A stretch of 12,384 bases of DNA from assembly GCA_002449555.1 (NCBI GenBank), contig DJXA01000101.1, forward strand, positions 904-13,287. Reading direction: 5' to 3'. This DNA comes from Atopobiaceae bacterium UBA7016. Lineage in GTDB: Bacteria > Actinomycetota > Coriobacteriia > Coriobacteriales > Atopobiaceae. The position numbers and the translations under genes were made by a program. The notes beneath the pieces were generated by a model that ran no database searches, was not told the origin of the DNA, and saw only the letters and a list, made by a program, of their open reading frames with translations. Positions 5,824 through 12,214 of the stretch are shown here, piece after piece (positions within the stretch are counted from its first letter, which is position 1; the number at the start of each line of letters is the position of its first letter).

Positions 5824-8800
5824 CTATGCGCTATGGCGCTGCGAGCCGTGGCGCTCCTTCCGTGCGTCGAGGACGCGCAGAAGTCCGCCAAGACCCAGCG
5901 CGCAGGCCGCAACTACGAGGGCGGCACCAATCGGCAGCGCTACGTCTCCCGTCTTAGGCAACGATGACCTGGTGGTTGGCTTTGCGGGCGGCTGGTCAGG
6001 CGAGGGCGGCGTAGTGGGCTCATTGACCACAACGCTCTGTCCGCCGTCCGAGATGTCCTCGTGCGTGGCAATGATGACGTCCGTGTCAGCATTCATGAGC
6101 AGCTCAAACACCACCAGCTCACATTTGCCCAGCTCAGAGGCATCGATTTCGAAGCCAAGCGAAGCCTCGCCCGACGACGCCTCCGGTACGAGCGGCGCGC
6201 TTGCGGCAACGGGCTTTCCGCTCGCGTCGAGAAGCGGTCCAGCGTCGTTGCCGCGTTCGTCTCGCACGTGCACGACGCCCGAAATGAGGTAGTCCGCGCC
6301 TGGCTCGAGCCCCTCATAGAAGATCGTGTCAATAATGCGCTGGTCAGGCGCTGCGTCAAGCGTCTTCTTGCCATCTGACGAGGTGGCCAGGGTCTCAATG
6401 CGAGGGATGCTCAGAGACTGGTCGTCCGAGGACAGATCCTCATGAAACGCGACCAGCGAATCGCCATGATAGAGCCGCTCAAACACGGTTACCTCGGAAC
6501 CGCAAAGCGCGGTCGCGTCGAAGGCAAAGGGCATCTCAATACTTCCGTCGGCCGCTTCGGGAGTAAACGAGAGTTCGGACTGGACGGGCTCTCCCTGTGT
6601 GAGCACGGGCTCGCCTGTGGTGCGGTTTACCAGCATGCCCTGCAGAACATACTCGGCGCCGGGAATAAGTCCCTGATAAGAGACGGTGTCGACAATGCCG
6701 GCATCGGCAGAACCCAGCAGCAAGTGGCTGCCATCAAGGGCGTTTGCCGCCACGGTCCTGATGCCAGGGATGGTGACCGACTGGGCCTCGTCCGTGATGT
6801 CGGCGTGCGTCGCAAGCTCGATGCCCTCATGCGAAAGCGACTCGAACGCCACCACGGTGTGTCCCTGCAGCAACGAACCGTCAAAGGTGAAGGTAACAGT
6901 GGCCGTGCCAGAGGACGCGTCGGGCGTCAGGCTGGTTTGCGAGGTGAGCGTCGTGCCGTCAGGGAGCACGACCGGCTCGTCGGTGGTCTTGTCCATGAGA
7001 GTGCCGGTCAGCTGGTACGTCTTGCCAGGAACCAGACCCTCATAGGTAACGGTATCGATGAGCTTCACTTGGCCTGTGCCAAGAACCTCGCTTGCGCCAG
7101 CGCCATCAGTCAGCTCGGTACCAATGCGCGGAATGGTCGCGCTTTGTTCGGTATCGCCAATGTCTGCGTGCTCTGCAAGCAGCCTCCCGTCAAGCCACAG
7201 CTCCTCAAAGGCAACCACGGTCTGACCACGCCACAGATCGGCGTCAAGTGCAAACGTAACGTCAACGCTTCCGCTCGGGGTACTCGGCGTAAAGGTAAGG
7301 CTGGTCGCAACCTCGTTGCCTTCCGCGTCGGTGAGCACGCCGCCGTCAGAGCCGTCTTCCGCAACAAGGTGCAGTGTTCCGCGCAGCTCATATTCTGTGC
7401 CGTCCGCCACGAGGTTGTTGAAGTAGACCGTATCGGCAAGCTGCCATTGGGCCCCGCCGTCAGATGACGACATCGTGGCGAGTGCCGTCTGCAAGGTGGG
7501 AAGCGGGTGGTCATCCACCGTGCCGCCATCAATTACCATGTGGTCGCGCGAGACCCTAATCTCAAAGCTGACCAGGTCAAAGCCCTCGTTGGCGGCGCAT
7601 CGAAGCTCGCTTATGCGATACGTGTCATAGGGGAGTGCTCCCACGCTGTCATCTGGCTCAATGGTAACGTCGGTGCCGCCAGAGAACCAGATGCCTGCGG
7701 ATGCATCGTAAGGGCTCTCGGGCACGCTCTCGACAATGGCGGAATCTTCGGGCAATTCGTCACCATCGTTGTCTACCGCCACCTCGCTAGCTTCTTCTGT
7801 GGCCAGCTCATCAGTCTCGTCTTCCACGGCATCTCCGTCAGGTGCCGGCTCAGCATCTGCCGGCGCAGCTTCCTCCTCCACAGACGCGGGCTGCGTGAGA
7901 AGCACGGGAGCGTCGGTCTCCTCCAGCCCGTCATTCGCGTTGGTCAGATAGCTGTGCGCGTTGAACTCTGCGCTGGTCGAGCACTGCCCGTTTTCGTCGG
8001 TCACGATCACATGGCGCTCACCGGTGGTAAGCGACTCGATGGCAAAGGGCACCCCTGCCATGCGCCGCATGCTCTGCCCGTCCACCTTCACAAATGAGAG
8101 GTCCCCACGTTTGACCTGGTCAGGCACCGAGTTATCCGCATCCGAAAGGTCCACCACGACGCCGTCTTCCCTAATCTGGAAGTCCATGCACCACGCGTCG
8201 CGGCCCGTAAGCTCATACCCCTCCGGTGCCTCAACCTCGTATGCCGCATACGAGCCATAGGGCAGCGTGTCTGCGCTCGTTTCTGCGCAACCGTTAGCTC
8301 CCGTGGTGAGCGTTGCCACCACAGAACCAGGCGTGTAGGTGGTTCCACCCACTACGACGGGCTGGTCACTGGTGAGCTCGATGGCAAGCACCGCGCCCTC
8401 AAGCCTCGCGCTGCCCTGCGCCACGTGATCAAGCCGCTGGGCGTCAACCTTGCCCAGCCTCACGCCTCCGCGAACGACGTCGTTAGGCACCAGAAACTGC
8501 GTGGACCCCGGCTGTTCTGACGAGCGGGTCGGCCCGCTCACCATGCGCTTCACCGTCTGAGACCCTTGCTGCTTAACAACAAAGCAGCAAGATTGCCCGC
8601 CGGCGAGGTAACCCTCGGGTGCTGCCACCTCGTCAATGGTGTACGTGCCCAGAGGAAGCACGGCGGTGCCATCAGCGTCGTGGTACAGCTCATCTCCCGC
8701 CACAACGTGCGCATCGTCAAGTGTCGCAGTTCCCTCCTGGTCGGTCTGGATGGTCCAGGTGCGCACCGCTTCGCCTGAGACGTCACCCGCGGTGTTGGCA

Positions 8801-9945
8801 TAGCGCGTCACCACAAACTGCGCCCCTGCAAGCGAGGCGTCGCCCTGGGCCTGCGTCTCGTTGCCCAGCATCAGCATCTCGGAGTCGCACTTGCGCAGCA
8901 GAAGGCCAACGTCGGCAACAAGTGGCTGGTCAAGCACCTCGCCACCCGCTATGGCAGCCTTCTCAAGCGGCAGTACGTCCACCGTGTACGTCTCTTCGTT
9001 CTTCGCAAAGCCCGCCGGTGCCTTGGTTTCGCGCACGTAGTACGTGCCCTGGCTGAGCGAGGTTGCCTCCGCAGCGCCGTCGTCGCCCGTGGTCAGCACC
9101 GTCACCGGAGACGTGCAGGCCTCGTCCGAGTACAGCGTGTACTCGGCGCCCGCGAGGCTATAGCACGCGTCGTTGGTAGAAACGGAAGGTAGCGCAGATG
9201 CTTTGCTCAGCTGAACATCGCCTAGCTGAGGGACGCAAACGGCAAGCGGCTGGTACTCGCTTGACGAGGGCGCGTACACGCGCGAGCAGCCGCGCTCGGG
9301 CCCCGTGGCGCCCGCGGCAACCCAGCTCTCGGCAGCCGCATACAGCGCCTTCACCTGGCTGGAGAACCATGCGGGCATGGCGTCGCCCGATCCATACGTG
9401 GTCAGATACTGTTTGTCGTTGTGCATGATGGCCCACACGGCATAGCGCGCGGGTTCCCAGCCGTACTGCACGTCGTAGCCGCCCGTGCTGTGGTACAGCA
9501 CGTAGTCAAGCATCAAAGGCCCTGAACTCCAGGTTGAGACCACGGTGCCATTAGGCGGCGGCGACACGCTGATAACCGTGCAGTATGCCTCCTGCCCGTC
9601 AAGCTGATGACGGTATTCCGTGCTGAGCGTCACGGTCTTTGGATCGGTGCCGCTGGTTGCCAGGGCCGTCGTAGAGCTGCAGGCAGCAGGCGCAAGTGCT
9701 TGCGTAACGGCAAGAAGCAGCGCTGCGGCAAACGCTTGCAACGCACGTTTGATTGCGTGCATGTGCGGCCCGCTCAGCTGCTGTGCGAAGGAAAGGTTCG
9801 TTCGTCCGGCATGCCCGGGGGCGCAGGGACGCCCTCCCTTCAAGGTATCGCCGCCAAGCAGCGCCGCGCGTGGCAGTTCGTAGCGCGCTCCGCCTTTGCG
9901 ATCTCGTGCTCGGCGCGAGCGTTGTTCCTTGGGCTTCCAATACAT
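5824..9945 (-). CDS. VaFE/SpaA-repeat LPXTG surface adhesin with thioester-like head
   Basis: 1373-residue protein predicted to be covalently anchored to the cell wall by sortase. A signal-peptide-like segment starts at M62 (MHAIKRALQAFAAALLLAV), after an unusual 61-residue basic N-terminal extension. A thioester-domain-like head spans about 110-250, with AYCTV (C122) and ARYAVW (R167 where the family has Gln). Four SpaA/Cna-B-like modules follow at about 259-327, 346-489, 496-609 and 616-812, three with the E-x-x-AP-x-GY/F pattern linked to isopeptide bonds (ETKAPAGF, EVAAPEGY, EVEAPEGY) and a fourth variant ELRCAANEGF. Four VaFE repeats (TVVAFE and variants) cover about 816-1307. A Pro/Thr stretch, LPKTG (1329-1333), one membrane helix and a basic tail end the protein. 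Module four carries a 76-residue acidic insertion (674-749). The ATG at 9945 has AGGAGG 6 nt upstream; an alternative start at 9762 has only a weak site. No sortase gene is in the window. Role in host or matrix adhesion is inferred from the architecture. Confidence 0.9.
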   Translation of the reverse strand: MYWKPKEQRSRRARDRKGGARYELPRAALLGGDTLKGGRPCAPGHAGRTNLSFAQQLSGPHMHAIKRALQAFAAALLLAVTQALAPAACSSTTALATSGTDPKTVTLSTEYRHQLDGQEAYCTVISVSPPPNGTVVSTWSSGPLMLDYVLYHSTGGYDVQYGWEPARYAVWAIMHNDKQYLTTYGSGDAMPAWFSSQVKALYAAAESWVAAGATGPERGCSRVYAPSSSEYQPLAVCVPQLGDVQLSKASALPSVSTNDACYSLAGAEYTLYSDEACTSPVTVLTTGDDGAAEATSLSQGTYYVRETKAPAGFAKNEETYTVDVLPLEKAAIAGGEVLDQPLVADVGLLLRKCDSEMLMLGNETQAQGDASLAGAQFVVTRYANTAGDVSGEAVRTWTIQTDQEGTATLDDAHVVAGDELYHDADGTAVLPLGTYTIDEVAAPEGYLAGGQSCCFVVKQQGSQTVKRMVSGPTRSSEQPGSTQFLVPNDVVRGGVRLGKVDAQRLDHVAQGSARLEGAVLAIELTSDQPVVVGGTTYTPGSVVATLTTGANGCAETSADTLPYGSYAAYEVEAPEGYELTGRDAWCMDFQIREDGVVVDLSDADNSVPDQVKRGDLSFVKVDGQSMRRMAGVPFAIESLTTGERHVIVTDENGQCSTSAEFNAHSYLTNANDGLEETDAPVLLTQPASVEEEAAPADAEPAPDGDAVEDETDELATEEASEVAVDNDGDELPEDSAIVESVPESPYDASAGIWFSGGTDVTIEPDDSVGALPYDTYRISELRCAANEGFDLVSFEIRVSRDHMVIDGGTVDDHPLPTLQTALATMSSSDGGAQWQLADTVYFNNLVADGTEYELRGTLHLVAEDGSDGGVLTDAEGNEVATSLTFTPSTPSGSVDVTFALDADLWRGQTVVAFEELWLDGRLLAEHADIGDTEQSATIPRIGTELTDGAGASEVLGTGQVKLIDTVTYEGLVPGKTYQLTGTLMDKTTDEPVVLPDGTTLTSQTSLTPDASSGTATVTFTFDGSLLQGHTVVAFESLSHEGIELATHADITDEAQSVTIPGIRTVAANALDGSHLLLGSADAGIVDTVSYQGLIPGAEYVLQGMLVNRTTGEPVLTQGEPVQSELSFTPEAADGSIEMPFAFDATALCGSEVTVFERLYHGDSLVAFHEDLSSDDQSLSIPRIETLATSSDGKKTLDAAPDQRIIDTIFYEGLEPGADYLISGVVHVRDERGNDAGPLLDASGKPVAASAPLVPEASSGEASLGFEIDASELGKCELVVFELLMNADTDVIIATHEDISDGGQSVVVNEPTTPPSPDQPPAKPTTRSSLPKTGDVALPIGAALVVAACALGLGGLLRVLDARKERHGSQRHSA
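6025..7500 (-). repeat. Four tandem VaFE repeat units inside the adhesin gene
   Basis: Each unit is about 120 residues and contains a D-T-x-x-Y/F-x-x-L start (ADTVYFNNL, IDTVTYEGL, VDTVSYQGL, IDTIFYEGL), a VAFE-like strand (TVVAFEEL, TVVAFESL, VTVFERL, LVVFELL) and an H-x-D/E-I/L-x-D-x-x-Q-S end. The two N-terminal units keep VAFE exactly; the last two are degenerate. DNA identity between units is low, so the duplication is old. Confidence 0.82.
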
Positions 9946-9951
9946 CTCTTG

Positions 9952-9957
9952 CCTCCT
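9952..9957 (-). promoter_or_regulatory. Ribosome binding site fixing the adhesin start
   Basis: AGGAGG on the minus strand ends 6 nt before the ATG at 9945. This is the best site in the region. It favours a 61-residue extension ahead of the signal peptide over initiation at 9762. Confidence 0.75.
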
Positions 9958-10034
9958 CGTCCGTGTGGTGTCGGGCCAAAATGGCCGGGAGGAAGACCTT
10001 AGCGATGGGCGCTGGCAGAAACCTCTCATCCGCC

Positions 10035-10053
10035 TGCACGACAGTTGCACGAC
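10035..10053. promoter_or_regulatory. Paired direct repeat upstream of the adhesin gene
   Basis: TGCACGAC occurs at 10035-10042 and again at 10046-10053, an 11-bp start-to-start period of about one helical turn. The pair lies about 90-108 bp upstream of the adhesin ATG in a region without a clear promoter. Such phased repeats often bind an activator dimer; the factor is unknown. Confidence 0.4.
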
Positions 10054-10150
10054 TCTGCCGGCATGTTCGTTTGGGTATGTGGCCTGCAGATGGGAGGCTT
10101 GGCAATGATTTGCGGGCACGTAAGTGTCCCAACCACGAGAAGTGGAGCTG

Positions 10151-10159
10151 TGATAGAAT
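10151..10159 (+). promoter_or_regulatory. Extended -10 promoter of tRNA-Gly
   Basis: TGATAGAAT reads as an extended -10 (TG-n-TAGAAT) with the hexamer at 10154-10159, 10 nt before the mature tRNA 5' end. The -35 region is poor, as is common with an extended -10. Confidence 0.55.
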
Positions 10160-10169
10160 CTCCATGCAT

Positions 10170-10244
10170 GCGGGTGTCGCCAAGTGGTAAGGCCCCAGCT
10201 TCCCAAGCTGGTATCCGCGGGTTCGAATCCCGTCACCCGCTCCA
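10170..10244 (+). tRNA. tRNA-Gly (anticodon CCC)
   Basis: Full cloverleaf: acceptor GCGGGTG (10170-10176) pairs with CACCCGC (10234-10240); anticodon stem CCAGC/GCTGG flanks loop TTCCCAA with anticodon CCC at 10202-10204; the T arm is GCGGG-TTCGAAT-CCCGT. Discriminator T and an encoded CCA end the gene. It reads GGG codons. It lies between the divergent adhesin and aminopeptidase genes and has its own promoter and terminator. Confidence 0.97.
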
Positions 10245-10255
10245 GAGCATCCCGT

Positions 10256-10286
10256 CGAGGCCCCGCGTGGGCCTCGCTTTGTTTTG
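10256..10286 (+). terminator. Intrinsic terminator of tRNA-Gly
   Basis: CGAGGCCC (10256-10263) pairs with GGGCCTCG (10269-10276) around a 5-nt loop and is followed by CTTTGTTTTG, a broken U-tract. It starts 12 nt after the tRNA. Confidence 0.82.
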
Positions 10287-10313
10287 CGCGTGGGTCGTTG
10301 CGCGTGAGCCGGC

Positions 10314-10339
10314 TATTGCAATATTGATGTGCCGTCAAT
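10314..10339. repeat. Palindrome and overlapping inverted repeat upstream of the M29 gene
   Basis: TATTGCAATA (10314-10323) is a perfect 10-bp palindrome. It runs into ATTGA (10323-10327), 7 nt, TCAAT (10335-10339). They lie 112-137 bp upstream of the aminopeptidase ATG in an AT-richer patch. An operator or upstream promoter element is possible; no convincing -35/-10 pair was found in this leader. Confidence 0.35.
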
Positions 10340-10450
10340 GAAGATGCCGTCCGCCCGCATAGCGTGCGTCTAGCAACCGGTTTACTTGGGCATACTTTCC
10401 AAACGGACCAACATATCTGGCGGGCGTCCGCCGCATTTGAGGAGAACACC

Positions 10451-11731
10451 ATGGGACATATGACTTCAGAGGAATGCCGTCGAGCTATCGAGGGGCTTTC
10501 TGACCAGATCGGCCGCTACGCCGAGCTCATCGTGCGCAAGGGCGGCGCGGTTCGCCCGGGTCAGGAAGTTGTGGTGCAGGCTCCCGTCGAGCGCGCGGAC
10601 TTCGCGCGCCTGGTGGTCGACCGTGCCTACGCGGCCGGCGCTGGCCACGTAACCGTCATCTGGTACGACGACGCCATCTCGCGCCTCGAGTACGAAAACG
10701 TTGAGCTTTCGTACTTCCAGCACACGCCAGCGTGGAAGATCGCGCAACTCAACGGCCTCGCCGAGGCGGGCGCGGCGTTCATCTTCCTTGAGGGGAGCGA
10801 CCCGTCGTCGCTGAAGGGCATCGACCCGGCCAAGCCCGCCGCGGCTTCGCGTGCGCGCAACAGCGAGTGCCGCGCATTCCGCGACGGCATGGACTTTGGC
10901 CGTAACGTGTGGACCATCGCGGGCGTGCCTGTGGCCGCTTGGGCCACGCAGGTGTTCGAGGGCCTGTCCACTGACGAGGCCATCTACCGCCTGTGGCTCG
11001 CCATCCTTGAAACGGCGCGCTCGGCCGGCGAGGACCCGCAGCAGGAGTGGGAGACCCACAACGCCGCGTTTGAGAAGAACAAGCGCTTCCTGAACGACAA
11101 CGCGTTTGACCACTTGCGCTACAGCTCCAAGAACGGCACCGATCTGACGGTGGGCCTCAACCAGGGCCACATTTGGGAGGGTGGCGCCGCGCGCACCGTT
11201 GACGGCACGGTCTTCTTCCCCAACATCCCCACCGAGGAGGTGTTCACCACACCCGACCGCATGCGCGTCAACGGCATCGTGTACTCTGCGCTGCCGCTGG
11301 TTCACGCTGGTCAGGTGGTGCGTGACTTCTGGCTGCGCTTTGAGAACGGTGCCGTGGTGGATTACGATGCAGCGCAGGGCAAGGAGGTGCTGCGCCACAT
11401 TCTGGAGACGGACGAAAACGCTGTGCGCCTGGGCGAGTGCGCGCTTATCTCCAAGAACACGCCCATTCGTGAGACGGGCATTCTGTTCTACGACACACTC
11501 TACGACGAGAACGCGAGCTGCCACCTGGCGCTGGGCATGGGCTTCCCGGAGTGTCTTGATGGCGGGCTCGAGATGGACAAGGACCAGCTTATTGCCCATG
11601 GTGTGAATCAGAGCGCGACGCACGTTGACTTCATGGTCGGCTCCGACGACCTCTGCGTGACCGGCGTGAAGGCCAATGGTGAAGAGGTGCCTGTATTCCT
11701 GAATGGCCAGTGGGTTTGGGAGAACGAGTGA
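10451..11731 (+). CDS. M29 family metallo-aminopeptidase (AmpS/PepS type)
   Basis: 426-residue cytoplasmic aminopeptidase, close to the usual M29 length of about 400-415. These enzymes use two metal ions to remove N-terminal residues from peptides. Ligand motifs are present: PTEEVF (E262/E263), LGECAL (E329), CHLALG (H358) and HVDF (H391, D393). The spacing fits Thermus AmpT numbering with an offset of about 13. The tyrosine expected seven residues after H358 (HLALG-x-x-Y) is Phe (F365), a conservative change. The ATG at 10451 is chosen because TGAGGAG ends 6 nt upstream; longer reading to 10364 has no ribosome site. The gene stands between two tRNA genes. It stops 18 bp before tRNA-Lys with no terminator between, so its transcript may read into that tRNA. 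Likely job: intracellular peptide turnover. There is no signal peptide. Confidence 0.93.
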   Translation: MGHMTSEECRRAIEGLSDQIGRYAELIVRKGGAVRPGQEVVVQAPVERADFARLVVDRAYAAGAGHVTVIWYDDAISRLEYENVELSYFQHTPAWKIAQLNGLAEAGAAFIFLEGSDPSSLKGIDPAKPAAASRARNSECRAFRDGMDFGRNVWTIAGVPVAAWATQVFEGLSTDEAIYRLWLAILETARSAGEDPQQEWETHNAAFEKNKRFLNDNAFDHLRYSSKNGTDLTVGLNQGHIWEGGAARTVDGTVFFPNIPTEEVFTTPDRMRVNGIVYSALPLVHAGQVVRDFWLRFENGAVVDYDAAQGKEVLRHILETDENAVRLGECALISKNTPIRETGILFYDTLYDENASCHLALGMGFPECLDGGLEMDKDQLIAHGVNQSATHVDFMVGSDDLCVTGVKANGEEVPVFLNGQWVWENE

Positions 11732-11733
11732 GG

Positions 11734-11742
11734 TAATATATA
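11734..11742 (+). promoter_or_regulatory. Possible -10 element of tRNA-Lys
   Basis: TAATATATA lies 8-16 nt upstream of the tRNA and directly after the M29 stop codon, the only AT-rich patch nearby. A -35 at proper spacing is not evident, so a weak promoter or read-through from the M29 gene are both possible. Confidence 0.35.
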
Positions 11743-11749
11743 GGACTGC

Positions 11750-11825
11750 GGGCCCTTAGCTCAGTTGGCAGAGCAGGGGACTTTTAATCCCAAGGTCGTG
11801 GGTTCGAACCCCACAGGGCCCACCA
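11750..11825 (+). tRNA. tRNA-Lys (anticodon TTT)
   Basis: Acceptor GGGCCCT (11750-11756) pairs with AGGGCCC (11815-11821). The D stem is GCTC/GAGC, the anticodon loop CTTTTAA with anticodon TTT at 11783-11785, and the T arm GTGGG-TTCGAAC-CCCAC. Discriminator A and CCA are encoded. The outermost anticodon-stem pair (11776 with 11792) is a G-A mismatch; the other four pairs are normal. The gene is intact and may mark the edge of an integrated element to its right. Confidence 0.97.
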
Positions 11826-11834
11826 CGTAAAATC

Positions 11835-11870
11835 GCAGGTCAACGTCTCAGCGCGTTGGCCTGCTTTCTT
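11835..11870 (+). terminator. Intrinsic terminator of tRNA-Lys
   Basis: GCAGGTCAACG (11835-11845) pairs with CGTTGGCCTGC (11854-11864) with one wobble pair and an 8-nt loop, followed by TTTCTT. It begins 9 nt past the tRNA. Confidence 0.85.
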
Positions 11871-11871
11871 G

Positions 11872-11905
11872 TGTACACCTCGCGCGCGCACCCCCTGTAC
11901 ACCTC
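11872..11905. repeat. Direct repeat pair TGTACACCTC
   Basis: Identical 10-mers at 11872-11881 and 11896-11905, 24 bp apart start to start. Each contains the palindromic core TGTACA; the first is within GTGTACAC. An eight-base copy recurs at 12100-12107. They may be protein-binding sites. Confidence 0.6.
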
Positions 11906-11984
11906 ATGGTACTTTTGAGCCCTTTTTGGCCTCTGGGGTGCCGTTTCACCACCCCATGGGCATTTGGTCGAAAGTGCAGCTTGC

Positions 11985-12023
11985 GGGCCTCGTAGGGGCT
12001 TAGAACGTCCCTAAACGCGGCCC
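11985..12023. other. Two-part hairpin
   Basis: GGGCC (11985-11989) pairs with GGCCC (12019-12023) and TAGGG (11993-11997) with CCCTA (12009-12013), nested around an 11-nt loop with a small internal loop. It is not followed by a U-tract on either strand, so it is not an obvious terminator. Confidence 0.4.
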
Positions 12024-12032
12024 TGTAGACGG

Positions 12033-12073
12033 CAAAGCGCCCCACGCGGGCAGACGCGGGGCGCTTGCGTGGG
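12033..12073. other. GC-rich hairpin with two mutually exclusive stems
   Basis: AAGCGCCCC (12035-12043) pairs perfectly with GGGGCGCTT (12058-12066). CCCACGC (12041-12047) can instead pair with GCGTGGG (12067-12073). The arms overlap by three bases, so the two stems compete. On the minus strand the first stem is followed by TTTGCC, a short U-run, so it could end the transcript of the partial gene to the right. Confidence 0.5.
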
Positions 12074-12099
12074 ATGCCAACCCACCTAGTAATCTCTAT

Positions 12100-12107
12100 T
12101 GTACACC
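12100..12107. repeat. Third TGTACACC copy
   Basis: Same orientation as the copies at 11872 and 11896. On the minus strand it forms part of GGTGTACAAT, which resembles a -10 hexamer (TACAAT), so it may instead belong to a promoter firing towards the 12033-12073 hairpin. Confidence 0.4.
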
Positions 12108-12121
12108 GTGAGGGGGTCACG
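12107..12121. repeat. Inverted repeat CGTGA-N5-TCACG
   Basis: CGTGA (12107-12111) and TCACG (12117-12121) flank five G residues. It abuts the third TGTACACC copy, so the two may form one regulatory site. Confidence 0.35.
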
Positions 12122-12214
12122 ATTTGCGATACCCCTCCCATTTTGAAGAGCATATCGGGGGGAATTGACTGCTGGCCGCCTGTGCTGTGTGCATCGCCAG
12201 AGCCTTTGTGATTG

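Larger units (their letters stand above)
11871..12214. other. Non-coding segment between tRNA-Lys and the partial right-end gene
   Basis: About 344 bp with no credible protein on either strand; the open frames that cross it have Arg/Pro-rich, unstructured translations. It holds three TGTACACC sites, an inverted repeat at 11934-11956 (TGGGGTG/CACCCCA), the hairpins at 11985-12023 and 12033-12073, and an inverted repeat at 12107-12121. The density of structure suggests an attachment or regulatory region, or an unannotated RNA. Confidence 0.5.

Noticed and set aside
6442..7467. 341-codon plus-strand open frame opposite the adhesin
   Set aside because: Shadow of the VaFE repeats in a GC-rich gene; composition is Arg/Gly-rich without any domain.
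9974..9986. Inverted repeat GGCC-AAAAT-GGCC in the adhesin leader
   Set aside because: Only four pairs in a GC-rich genome; no sign that it controls translation.
9946..10452. Extension of the adhesin reading frame to an ATG at 10452
   Set aside because: It would run antisense through tRNA-Gly and its terminator; a strong ribosome site supports the start at 9945.
10466..11623. 385-codon minus-strand open frame opposite the M29 gene
   Set aside because: The plus-strand gene has all M29 metal-ligand motifs and a ribosome site; the antisense frame has neither.
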